Shown: positions 12,735 to 22,214 of the stretch, one piece after another
Layout of the letters: each line of letters begins with the position of its first letter
Position numbering within the stretch: the first letter of the stretch is position 1
NCBI RefSeq assembly: GCF_963678635.1
Contig: NC_087062.1
Coordinates: forward strand, 27,492,833-27,556,832
Source: Symsagittifera roscoffensis
Lineage: Eukaryota > Xenacoelomorpha > Acoela > Convolutidae
DNA length: 64,000 nucleotides
Reading direction: 5' to 3'
Notes under the pieces: generated by a model
Database searches by the model: none
Told to the model about the DNA's origin: nothing
The model's input: only the letters and a program-made list of their open reading frames with translations
Made by a program: the position numbers and the translations under genes

Positions 12735-13573
12735 ATGTCTACAGTCTCTTTGCCCGTCTGTGATTCTACCTCCAGTAGATTACCCTTCACAGCTTCAGAC
12801 TCCTCAAAAATTGAAGGATTCGAGAAAACGAAATCGGATACTCTGATTTCGGACTCGGATGTAAATCTGAATGAAGAAAATAATTTGGTTCGGAGTAGTG
12901 AATCGCTCGGATCGGAGAAAGAAGCGCCGGCCGAGGACTACAGTCCCAAGTTGGGTCAGCCGAATGAGGTCTTCTTAGACGTTGGCCATCGGAAAAGTAT
13001 GTCACGTGACGCATTAGATGACGTCAGCTACAATGACGTCATACCTACTTTGACTGACATGTTTGGAGGNNNNNNNNNNNNNNNNNNNNNNNNNNNNNNN
13101 NNNNNNNNNNNNNNNNNNNNNNNNNNNNNNNNNNNNNNNNNNNNNNNNNNNNNNNNNNNNNNNNNNNNNNNNNNNNNNNNNNNNNNNNNNNNNNNNNNNN
13201 NNNNNNNNNNNNNNNNNNNNNNNNNNNNNNNNNNNNNNNNNNNNNNNNNNNNNNNNNNNNNNNNNNNNNCAGACGGGTCTTCGGATTCTCTGGTAGAACC
13301 AAGTCCTCCGAGGAACCCAGCAGGCTGGAGTCCTCCCGGAAACCATGAGATATGCGACACTTCTCGCGATGCGATAGAGAGCCTACCTTATGCTTCTCCT
13401 TATTCAATTGTAGATGAAAAGAAACCTGATGATGTTGGAAAACCTCAAGACAATTCAAACGTTCCGAAAAGGGGGTCATTGGAATCAAATCGATTCGATA
13501 TAATCATAGACAACGCTTCGCCCTCGCAAAGGATGGATTTTTTAGAAGAATCTCTAGATGATGGCATTGATCG
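12735..13573 (+). CDS. Slo2: Slo2 exon 1: N-terminal cytoplasmic region (with gap)
   Basis: The ATG at 12735 is directly preceded by an in-frame TAA, and an acceptor at 12715 suggests the exon starts at 12716 with a short 5' UTR. The N-terminus is acidic and Ser/Asp-rich, without a recognised domain. An assembly gap of 200 N (13070-13269) removes part of it, so the frame across the gap is assumed. I end the exon at a GTATTT donor after 13573: this leaves two bases (CG) that combine with the single A opening the next exon to make Arg, giving the junction DDGIDR-VKIEF, as expected just before S1 in this family. Without that splice the frame stops six bases later. The large divergent N-terminus is inferred to belong here from phase and position. 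Confidence 0.8.
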
Positions 13574-14756
13574 GTATTTACTATGACATGATTTCTCTTA
13601 TTTTTCAAAAAAAAATTCAAATTACAATTAGAAAGCTCAGAGAAAGTTCCTTTCAATTTCTCTGATAAGATCATGAAACTTGAGAAGCCATTTGAAGATT
13701 TGGATGCGGCTTTTTGTGTTCTACTTTAGGTTTCTGTAATCGTAATCTTTTTGTTCAGTATTTGAACGATCGCTTCTTCAAGCCGTATCAAATTCTACAA
13801 AGTATGGTTTTTGAATCTAAGTGTGTGATGGTTGTCAAGCACAGCGTTTTAAACTTCAATTGAATAGAATCAGATGCCTTTAATTGCTTTCTAGTACATT
13901 TGACGAATAAGACCGTGAATGACAGCTGTCGAATCTGTAATGGCTGATGAAAAAACCGTAATAATCATGCGTTTTATAAGACATGAAGGCATAGTTTCAA
14001 CTCCCTCCCCAAATGATTCCACTGGTTGTCTGTATATGGCAGTAACAGTCAAATGTGGGTTGTCTAACTGTCAATTACAAGCGTCTTTCCATTTTGAAGC
14101 TGTGGTCTGGAAATATTTTAGGGCTTAAGTGTCCTATAGCAGGAAGTGAGTGAAAGTGACTTCCGGAATACGTGACTAAAAAGTTCTAATCGGTTCAATG
14201 ATATTTGATTGAAGCCGAAAAAAAAACTACTTAATTTAGCCTAAATTTATCAGTTCCCTTTCAGCCTTTATCAAATTTTAGTGCAGAATCTGCTTTCAAA
14301 ACTTCTTCTCTTCTAATTTTATTTTAAATGTTGTCGACAAAATTGATTTTCCCATGGTCTCCAAAAACACTATAGAGCCCCTACTTTGTTTTTAATGACA
14401 AAAAGTGCGTCTTTTTTACCCTTCAAATTGGTATATTTTGGCGCCAAATGCGCCTACAGAAGTATTTTAAGTGTTTTCAGTCGAAAAGGGCTGTCGTAAA
14501 TTAGTACATTTGGAGGTGAGGGGCCCGAAACCCTAAAAAGGGACATCCGTCCCGGCCGCGCCCTCCTATCTCTTTTGGAGTTAGTTCTTTTTGAGACTCG
14601 CCTAATAATCATCTTTTTAAAAAACATTATAATAACCTTTTAAAAATTCTGAAAAAAAAAACGATTTTTCCCAGTGTTAGTTAAACTGTGTGAACATTTG
14701 ATTGCACTGTTACGTTTGGAAAATAATCAATTTAACATTAGTTTTGTTTTGTTTAG
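13574..14756 (+). other. Slo2 intron 1
   Basis: Non-coding. It contains a hAT-like fragment at about 14395-14570 (GGCGCCAAATGCGCC, then a G-rich end). The small frame at 13919-14128 has no recognisable feature. Confidence 0.7.
14395..14570. repeat. Degenerate hAT-like MITE fragment
   Basis: Shares with the 46062 and 51024 elements the order AAAAAGTGCG, TATATTTTGGCGCC..GCGCC and a GGGGCCCG..CATCCGTCCC end, but is strongly diverged. Assignment is tentative. Confidence 0.35.
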
Positions 14757-14836
14757 AGTGAAGATCGAGTTTTTTACAAACGAAAAAAGTTTGAAGGAGC
14801 GACTGCGACTCTACTTTATCAAGAATCAAAGATCAA
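14757..14836 (+). CDS. Slo2: Slo2 exon 2: pre-S1 conserved segment
   Basis: Acceptor TGTTTAG, donor GTGAGC. The 26 full codons read VKIEFFTNEKSLKERLRLYF and continue to the IKNQRS motif, one of the most conserved stretches of Slo2 N-termini just before S1. It enters in phase 2 and leaves after one base (A), which is completed to Ser by the next exon. Confidence 0.93.
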
Positions 14837-15510
14837 GTGAGCATATTGTCAACAAATAACGGAAAATGACCGATTATAACAAAAAATATTCACAAGAACA
14901 TCATACGAACATGAAAGCATCATAAACACGATAAGCTTTCGGTAACAGAATGCACTTTGCGGCTGTTTGTTTTCCGATCTAGCTGCCAGTAGTTCGAATT
15001 CTTACGTTCAGCTTTTTTTGAAGAAGTTCACACTTCATAAATTTTTGTTCTTTAATCAGTCAAACGAAAAGCAGAAGTAAAAAAAAATAAATGAACTTCT
15101 TAAGGAGATTGAATAGATCCTTTAACTTTGATTCCATTTTATGAGTCTGGTAAAAATTTTTGAAGTCTGCAGAAATGGCATGTGAACGCACCTGAGGGTT
15201 GATTGATAAGCACTGAACGTAACCCAAAGAGAGTTAAAACAATGGCTATTTCGTGAGGATCTATTTTTGATCGATGTTCATGTTTCCATGTCATCAACTC
15301 CATCAATTGCATCCAAAAAAACTTTACCCCCACACCCCAAAAAAAGTTTTTTTTTTAATTCGATGACGACAGTCAAGTGATTAGAAATTGAGGGAAAAAT
15401 GTATGTATAAGGCAATACAATTAGAAATTTTATCCACTTTTGTTTTAATGGACCAATTTATCCGATTTCCCGAGCTTTTTGATGACGCTTTTATTCGCAT
15501 CTGCTTTCAG
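14837..15510 (+). other. Slo2 intron 2
   Basis: Non-coding, AT-rich. I see no repeat family or gene in it. Confidence 0.7.
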
Positions 15511-15607
15511 GTCTGAAGTTGCGGATTGTGTACTTTTTTCTCAAACTCGTGAGTTGCATTGTCTACCTCGTCACCATTGCCAATGATGACCCCACAAAAG
15601 CCACCTG
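15511..15607 (+). CDS. Slo2: Slo2 exon 3: transmembrane segment S1
   Basis: Acceptor GCTTTCAG, donor GTAACT. It encodes LKLRIVYFFLKLVSCIVYLV followed by TIANDDPTKAT. The hydrophobic stretch is S1 and the acidic NDD starts the extracellular S1-S2 loop. Ends with two bases (TG), completed to Cys by the next exon. Confidence 0.93.
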
Positions 15608-15741
15608 GTAACTAATAGTATACCATCATTTTTTCAAAAAAGGAAAATACAATAAGTCCCAAAAGAGTTCGAATCACATTTTGTTTTCTTTTTTTTTTTG
15701 TGAAGACGCATCGCAAAGGCTAATTACGTTTCTTTGTTCAG

Positions 15742-15795
15742 TTACGGGTGCGAGGAGAGGAACTTTGACGCTGGGAATATAACGGAACCCAACAG
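15742..15795 (+). CDS. Slo2: Slo2 exon 4: S1-S2 extracellular loop
   Basis: A 54-nt exon, acceptor TTGTTCAG, donor GTGATC. It encodes (C)YGCEERNFDAGNITEPN. The CxxC pair matches the CWGC-like motif of vertebrate KCNT channels, and NIT is a possible N-glycosylation site facing outward. Ends with AG, completed to Arg by exon 5. Confidence 0.9.
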
Positions 15796-16028
15796 GTGAT
15801 CTATCTATAATATTATAATTAACCAAAGCCGACCAATGAGTACTAGGTTTTAGTCATAGTGGAAACTTAAAGTTAGTTGAAAGTTAACACATGATCTGGG
15901 AAAGAAGGGTTTTCTTCTTTGAGTCATGGATGGATGAACTAAACTGTTCTTGAGGCCCTCAAGGCGTTTTTGTCAATGTATTTACTGTATCTGATTAACC
16001 AATTCAGTTATTCAATATTGTTTCTTAG

Positions 16029-16212
16029 GATGTCATTGTTGTGGGTGAGTCGGCCTCTGACCAGTTATATCGTGCAGGTGCTCATTGCTTTCATCTGTTT
16101 CGGGGAGACCATGCTCCTCATCTTCCTCGAGCACAAGGGCAATGTGTGTCAGCAGGTCATGACCTTCAAATTCATGCTCGAGTTCATCACCTCAGTGCCT
16201 TTTATACTATCC
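16029..16212 (+). CDS. Slo2: Slo2 exon 5: S2 and S3
   Basis: Acceptor GTTTCTTAG, donor GTGAGT, 61 codons in phase 0 at the end. It contains the hydrophobic S2 (YIVQVLIAFICFGETMLLIF), the family motif LEHKGN, and S3 (KFMLEFITSVPFILS). The match to KCNT channels (FLETMLLIYLSYKGN region) is clear. Confidence 0.95.
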
Positions 16213-16556
16213 GTGAGTCACACCACAGCACAAACTGCTCCCTGCTCTCCTTCCTGCCCCTCCCCCTTAACTAAACTCACGCAAATTTATTTAATGGAGA
16301 TGCCACTCGACAGGATGATGCCTTTTTGGTATTTACCCAAGCTGAAATAAATTGTGAACGTTGTTTCAAGCTTCAGGCTTGAAAAAAAAATTGCTATTTT
16401 GTATCCATCGGCTTATGTAGACGGGGAAAGTGAAAACTTTAAGATTAAGTTTTCCCGTTACCAATATAGGGCTCTGGGAACACCATCAGTGGACACGTAT
16501 GGACCAGACTTTTCTAGATTGATTCAAAAATTGGATGTTTTCTTTGTTTGTTTTAG
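16213..16556 (+). other. Slo2 intron 5
   Basis: Short non-coding intron without recognisable elements. The open frames that run through it are extensions of the flanking exons. Confidence 0.7.
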
Positions 16557-16640
16557 ATTGGCCACCCGATGCTGATCAATCTGTACGTGCCTACATTCCT
16601 CAACTGCTGGCTCGCCAAACTCTACCTAGAACGCATGCTC
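16557..16640 (+). CDS. Slo2: Slo2 exon 6: S4 region
   Basis: Acceptor TTGTTTTAG, donor GTAAGT, 28 codons, phase 0 at both ends. It encodes GHPMLINLYVPTFLNCWLAK and then LYLERML. The FLNCWLAK block is diagnostic of Slo2. The S4 stretch carries no Arg or Lys before the final AK, so, as in other Slo2 channels, it is not a classical voltage sensor; here even the Arg that vertebrate KCNT proteins keep near the start of this block appears to be replaced. Confidence 0.94.
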
Positions 16641-16926
16641 GTAAGTTCCATAAACAATCTTCCTAATTTTCAATCATTGGATCATTCCATTATTCAAATT
16701 TTTCTTATTTAAATTTCATCATAAGTTACATGAAATTTCACAACTAAATTTGTTTGGTAAAAATTATTGACTTCTAGGCATTGAACACTTTCCTAAATGC
16801 TCTTCAATGACCAAGCTTTGACAAATTAACTTGATAAAAGAGTAATTTCTAACGATGCTCAACCAAATAATAACTTGCATTTTTTGATGCAAATTTGTGA
16901 TTCTTTATATGGTTGTCTATTACAAG

Positions 16927-16947
16927 GATTTATTGGATGCTTTGATG
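16927..16947 (+). other. Possible 21-nt microexon in S4-S5 linker
   Basis: Seven in-frame codons (DLLDALM) lie between an acceptor-like ATTACAAG and a GTAACT donor. The phase (0/0) fits exons 6 and 7. Without it the linker already has the length expected for the family, so it would be an optional insert. Purely a candidate. Confidence 0.2.
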
Positions 16948-16994
16948 GTAACTTCTTTTCGTTGTTTGATTTGAATTTTATGACTGTTTCTTAG

Positions 16995-17000
16995 AGCAAG
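16995..17000 (+). other. Possible 6-nt microexon
   Basis: AGCAAG (Ser-Lys) is bracketed by CTGTTTCTTAG and a perfect GTAAGT donor, phase 0/0. Such short matches can occur by chance. Confidence 0.2.
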
Positions 17001-17680
17001 GTAAGTCATTATTTTTAGATCTACCGAAGTGTCTCGTCATCCTAATTGTGGTTGCGGACGATTGAAATCAATTTTGGCTTTTTAAAGTTTCCAAAAATAG
17101 CGAGCTGAAGGCAAAACTGCTCGTATCAGAGCAAAGCGCTAAAACCCGAAATGTGCTTCTAAGCCTTCTCAAAAACACGCCTTTTGGAAAATCAAAATAC
17201 AACAACCGAAGTTTCGAATGATTTTAAGTGCGGATTAACCTGGTCATTTTGGAACAATTTATAGTAGCATTAGAATTAGAAAAAGCTAAACTCGCTTCAT
17301 TAAGTAGCATTAAGTAGCATAGGCAGGTCTTATTGCTTGAATTTGCTTTTTAGTTTTAGGGTTAAGATTGTTCAATTGGTCTGTTCAGCGAAGTGATTGT
17401 TCTTATGGGCCGATAATTGTTCCGACTTTCGAAGAAAACGGAATATTTATTATTGCTGTGGTTTTTTTTCTATTCAGTCACTTTTATCAATCAAGATAAT
17501 AGTTTTTTAAATTGAAGCTATTGATGACCTATTGAAGCTATCGACTCCCTAAAGTCAAATGTAAATAGATACTTTTACCTCCAACCATTTTTGCAAAATT
17601 TTGCGAGTTTGGAAAAACTCTGGACTATTTTATGCGCACTTTAACAATTTTATCCATAGTTCTGAAAACTTAACGTAAAC

Positions 17681-17684
17681 CATT
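17681..17684. other. Target-site duplication of retroelement (left)
   Basis: CATT directly precedes the LTR and is repeated at 36483-36486 directly after the other LTR, a 4-bp target duplication typical of Ty3/gypsy-like integration. Confidence 0.8.
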
Positions 17685-18094
17685 TGAGTTAGGACCGAGT
17701 TGGTTAACTCATAGAGTAATTTCGGATAGGGTACACCGTCTGCTCGTCACGCTATCTTATTTTCGGCCGGATAGATTCGTGCAACTTCTTAGTCTAATAC
17801 CGATCCTAATCTTACTCTTATACTATCTAGTCTCAGGTTGTTTAACTAGTCTCTGCTAGGCTCAATAGATCTAGGGTATACTGGTTTATTGCGGCTGCTG
17901 AAGTGCTCGGGAGAGTCCAACTAATTTCTAAGTTAAATTCAAATCTCTCTGGTGCTGAAATTACAAGTAACTTCAGCACTTACAAATAAGTGGGTTGTTA
18001 GTTAGATGGATCATGATTGGTTAATATTAAATACTTTACATTGGTAAAACATTTAATTTATCCAATCATAATATGTAGTTTAGATCAGGTTCCA
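17685..18094 (-). repeat. 3' LTR (410 bp)
   Basis: Base for base the same as 36073-36482 as far as I can read. TG..CA ends. Just inside it on the - strand lies GGATGGG, a weak polypurine tract. Confidence 0.93.
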
Positions 18095-19711
18095 CCCATC
18101 CGGGTTTTACAGAGTTTTTTAGAATAGTTCTTCTGCAATTCGAAGGATGGATGATGGACGTTTGTTTTTGGCGAACATCATAATTTTCTTCCGTTTCCTC
18201 TTTTGTTAGGGAAGTTCCAGGAAGCTGGAGTTTGAGACATAAGACGTTGTGTTCTTCTTGTGACAACGACTAAGTCTTCGCAACAAACTCAAATCTGATT
18301 TCAGAATGGTTGGCTATGTCAGGTTTTTCTGTTCTTCGTGGAGAACTTCTTTTGTGTCTGATCTAGCTTGGGAATGGCGTGGAGATTGTGCGTGGAGGGG
18401 ATGCCTGGTTACTCGGATCTGTACGTATACTTGAACATCGAGGTGGTCATTGGTCTAGTTCAATGAAGTCCTTTTCTGCGAGGTCAAGTCGTACTCTAAA
18501 TCCTTTGAGTTGTGATTGTGAGCGGCATATCGATTGTAGTTGGTCATTCTCTCTCGAGTGTAGTGGGGTCGTCTTGTCTTTTGATGTTCGTCCTTGGTGT
18601 TGTATTCTGATCTATATATTGCATCATGTGATTTTACATTTTATAAAACTTTTATTAGTTTAATATTTTTTAATAATGATTTTAGTTAGTTGTTTTCACA
18701 AAAGCTTTTTGTTTTAGTTCGGTTATTTTGAAGAGTTACTCACCCTTGAGTAGCTCTTATTAAAAATAGAGGTGTGGTCACAAAGCGTGGATGTAGCGCG
18801 GTGGGTTAGGCCGGCTATAGAGCATGCTCAGGACGTCCTTCCTGGTGGGTTAGGCCAGGAGTGGGAGTATGATTTCATGCGGTTTTTGTGAGGGGTCCTG
18901 TTATGTGACAACGTTTTATGTTGGGTTTGTTGTGGTCTTACTTATGTCTTGTTGGTTATGTACTTTTTCCAAAAAGCAAATTGTTTGTGGTATGGGTTTG
19001 TCTTTCGACTTTTTTGTGTTTTATTATTTCTTTCTAAGACTTTGTAATAGTCTTCAAAAGAATAAATTATCCAGTTTTAAACTGGGTTAATCCGGTTTGG
19101 GTACCGTTGGTTTCCTTTTCTAAGTCATGCTGTTATTCTATGATTTGTGGTATTTAGTAAGCTGCGTTGGTTAGTTTTGTTTAGTATATGATTCCTTTCC
19201 AACCGGGTTAAAGAAAAATTTGAAACATGTTATTTTATGTTAGAGTTGTTGAGTGTGAAAACTTGAAACTGAAATTCATTATTTTAAACAATTCTTCGTG
19301 GGCGAGCTGTGCGAGTGTGGATAGAATTTCTGTGCGAATGAATGAAAATATCAAAAGGTTAGTACTGCATTTGCATTTATTTAATTTACTACATAGAATT
19401 TAGAAATTTACTGCTAGTCATGGGGGAATATTAAGATACAAATTTTCATCATAATTAGATTTATTGCTTTGGGGGAAAATATTATAGATGAATTTACTGC
19501 ATTGATATTAAATTTAGAAATTTATAAGTGTAAGAGATTAATAGAATTTGAAAATTGTTTGATGAGAATTGTGATTTTTATTGTTTCTTTTGTGGTTTTT
19601 GTAGGTGATTGTCGGATGAAAGCTAAAAATCTAAGGAAAACATGAATAAAGAATGGTGAGTTTTTAATACTGTAATTAGTTAGTAATATTTACTTAATTC
19701 ATACTTACCTG
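18095..19711 (-). other. 3' untranslated region of the retroelement
   Basis: No credible frame on the - strand. The frames on the + strand here lack features. A local repeat of GGTGGGTTAGGCC occurs twice at about 18799-18855. Length over 1.6 kb is long for a retroelement 3' region. Confidence 0.6.
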
Positions 19712-21517
19712 TTAGTCGTCGGGGAAAAAACCGTGGGGGAAGATGTCGTGAATTAGTTCTGAAGTTGTTAGTAGTTTAGCTAGAATGCGGATGATATTTT
19801 TAGTCTGAAGCAGTGGCCAAAGCAATTGAAGTGCCTTAATAGTGGTTAGTTCTTCAGTGCCAACTGCAAACTCATAAGGTGTGTTTTGGATTAGATTATA
19901 TAATTTGTGATTGAATTTAGTGTTGTGGATGAATTCTAAAATTGGGATTTCTATAGGTTGTACAAACTCGTGCGGGATAAGGAAGGGTCGGGATTCTTCG
20001 GCGTTGAAGGTCTTGGTGATGGGACAGAAGATGTACATTTGGGTTATGGGATCATAATTGCGAAGAATACCATGAAGGTTAGTATCTTTAATGCAATATG
20101 TGAAATTTAGGAAAAATGGTGAAGTGTATTTGGAATTAATGAATTGAAAACGATGGTGTGGTTGTCTAGAGGGTGTGTGTAGGTCAAAGTGATTTTGGAT
20201 GAAGCGATAATAACTATATGTGTGGGTTTGTTTAGTGCGCAACATAATATCGTGTGAGCAGTGTAAATCTCTTTCGTGTGGTGCAAGGAAATGAAAGGTT
20301 AGTGAAAATATTTGGAAGCGTTCTTTAAAACTTTCGTATGCTTGTGTGTCTGTTAGTGCTTCTGAAATAATGTGATCAAACTTTCGGTCGAAGATGTTTA
20401 GTGTGAATGTATATGGTGTCTTGATGAAAAATTTCTCGGTAATTTGTGGATTAGCGAAGCGATCGTCGTCTAAGAATTGATCTTGGTTAGCTCTGATGAT
20501 GTTGTGATCATAGTATTCGAGTGTATATTCGTTAGCTCTAGGTGCAGTGTGTGTTTTTAGTGATTTTTTATATCCAACGTAAGTAAATTGTCTAGGTGTT
20601 AGTGGTGTAGTGAGTCGATATAGCATGTCCGTATTTCGCTCTATATCGATGTGAGTGTTAGATAAAGGTAAGCAAAGAGGGTTAGTAAAATGATAATATG
20701 AGGTCCAAGAGAGAGTGGGCATTAAAACGTATTCATCTACAAAGTTGCGTGTTTCGTTAGTGTCGTGGGGGGTGTTTAAGGTGTATTGTGGGAATGAGGG
20801 TAAGGTGATGGCTAAAAATTCTTTTGTGTTAGTATGCTTGGGGTGGTTGATGTATTCACGGGCTGTTCCTGGTTTTGCTGGGAAAGGATGGTTGGGGAAC
20901 TTTCTTTTAAAAGTGCGGTAAGCTCTATTAGTGTTGAGTGAAGATTCAGTTGATGTGGATGATGGTGCTAATGATTCAGTATAATTTGAAGAGGGTGTAG
21001 GGGTAGGGGGGTTGGATGAATTTATTGTGGAGGAGATTTGGTTTATGGTTGGGGTATTAAGGTGGTAGGGTTGTTGTTGAAGGGTAATAAAATTATCTAG
21101 CTCTGGGGAGATTCGGGGGGTGTCTGGAGAATGAGATGATTGGTCAGAATGGTATGAGGAGTAGGTTGGGGTAACTTGGGAAGCATAAGAGGGTGTGGGA
21201 GTGATTGGGTCAGGGTTATTGGATAATATGGGTTGAAAAGGGGGTTGAGAAAAATTAGAAGAGTTATGAAAATTATTGGATGGGGATGGTTCTGAGTCGG
21301 CAAATTCATCGGGGGTTTCAATATTCGGGTTATTGAGTTGTGAGATGGAATATAAAACTGAGATGTGTGAATTAGTGTCGGAATTCATGCCTGATGTTAC
21401 ATTACTAGGTGAAAAATCGGGTGGCGGAAAAGCAAAAAGTGGTATTATTGGGATTGGAGAGGTAAGATTGGTTGGGTGGGAATTTGATCGGTGTAGTGAT
21501 CCAAGTTGGCGGCTCAT
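19712..21517 (-). CDS. Retroelement accessory protein, 601 residues, unknown function
   Basis: Starts with ATG overlapping the stop of the upstream frame (ATGA, 21514-21517). Roughly the first 215 residues are Ser, Thr, Pro and Asn-rich and look disordered. The remaining ~385 residues are rich in Phe, Tyr, His and Thr and look folded, with no catalytic motif, transmembrane segment or zinc site that I can name. It stands at the 3' end of the element, after the envelope frame, where complex retroviruses and some large retroelements keep accessory genes. The intact frame of this length argues for selection. I do not recognise the family. Confidence 0.75.
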   Translation of the reverse strand: MSRQLGSLHRSNSHPTNLTSPIPIIPLFAFPPPDFSPSNVTSGMNSDTNSHISVLYSISQLNNPNIETPDEFADSEPSPSNNFHNSSNFSQPPFQPILSNNPDPITPTPSYASQVTPTYSSYHSDQSSHSPDTPRISPELDNFITLQQQPYHLNTPTINQISSTINSSNPPTPTPSSNYTESLAPSSTSTESSLNTNRAYRTFKRKFPNHPFPAKPGTAREYINHPKHTNTKEFLAITLPSFPQYTLNTPHDTNETRNFVDEYVLMPTLSWTSYYHFTNPLCLPLSNTHIDIERNTDMLYRLTTPLTPRQFTYVGYKKSLKTHTAPRANEYTLEYYDHNIIRANQDQFLDDDRFANPQITEKFFIKTPYTFTLNIFDRKFDHIISEALTDTQAYESFKERFQIFSLTFHFLAPHERDLHCSHDIMLRTKQTHTYSYYRFIQNHFDLHTPSRQPHHRFQFINSKYTSPFFLNFTYCIKDTNLHGILRNYDPITQMYIFCPITKTFNAEESRPFLIPHEFVQPIEIPILEFIHNTKFNHKLYNLIQNTPYEFAVGTEELTTIKALQLLWPLLQTKNIIRILAKLLTTSELIHDIFPHGFFPDD

Positions 21518-22214
21518 CGTGGGCTAAAAAAATGATTATTTTGAGACTGAAAAGCGGTGGTATGGGGTTGTTCAATAATTTGTTCATAAGTATTATCATC
21601 TTGTGACTGGTGTGTCATTATATGTTGGATGGGACTTTGTGATGTATTGAGTCGAAAATTTGGATTATGTGTGATGGCTAAATTTCGAAAATTTCGTGGG
21701 ACTAGGGATAGTGGATGGTTATTTGGTAGGGGTGGTAATTGTGGTGCCGTTGGCGTTATGTCTACATTGTTATGTTCTTCGTCGTATGTATTTTGTCGTG
21801 TTGCTATTTTTGTGTTATATTCTTTTATTTGTGCGTCTAAAAGAATTTTGTTTATAGATGTAGAAAAGATTCCAAAAAATCCTGCAAAGAGTATGCGTGC
21901 TACGCTTGCTTGTCTGTTTACTTGTGTGTGTATAGCACACGTGTTGTAGATTCCTTTTAAAAGTGAGAAAAGAAATCCAATAAAGTTAAACATTGCGTAT
22001 AAAATAGTCAATTTTTCTAAGATGTAGTAGGGCCATCCTAGAAAATCGAGGATCTCATTTTTGAGTGTAACAAAGCTAAAAATGTTAATTGGTGATATAT
22101 CTTGGGGACGGTATTTTTCACCGTTTAGATATATGTAATCTTTAATGTCTTTAAAATATCCGCTATAGTCTTGCGTGTAGATATCGGCAAATCCTGCGGT
22201 TTCTGCAAGTTTGC
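21514..22214 (-). CDS. C-terminal part of envelope-like protein (displaced frame)
   Basis: This frame is open from about 22214 to 21514 but has no good ATG start, and its first ~90 nt overlap the end of the envelope-like ORF. It begins immediately after a 20-bp tandem duplication that shifts the frame, so I read it as the severed C-terminus of that protein. It contains two hydrophobic stretches (FNFIGFLFSLL and ARILFAGFFGIFS), suitable for membrane anchoring, followed by a polar tail. Its stop overlaps the ATG of the 601-residue ORF by four bases. Confidence 0.6.

Larger units (their letters stand above)
16641..17680 (+). other. Slo2 intron 6, part upstream of the retroelement
   Basis: Non-coding, AT-rich. 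It holds two exon-like candidates (16927-16947 and 16995-17000) and a partial TGTTCCGACT-family copy at about 17412-17500. The intron as a whole runs 16641-42104 and is mostly retroelement. Confidence 0.7.

Noticed and set aside
18379-19090. + strand frames of 94 and 73 codons inside the retroelement
   Set aside because: They lie in the 3' untranslated region on the opposite strand, with no recognisable features.
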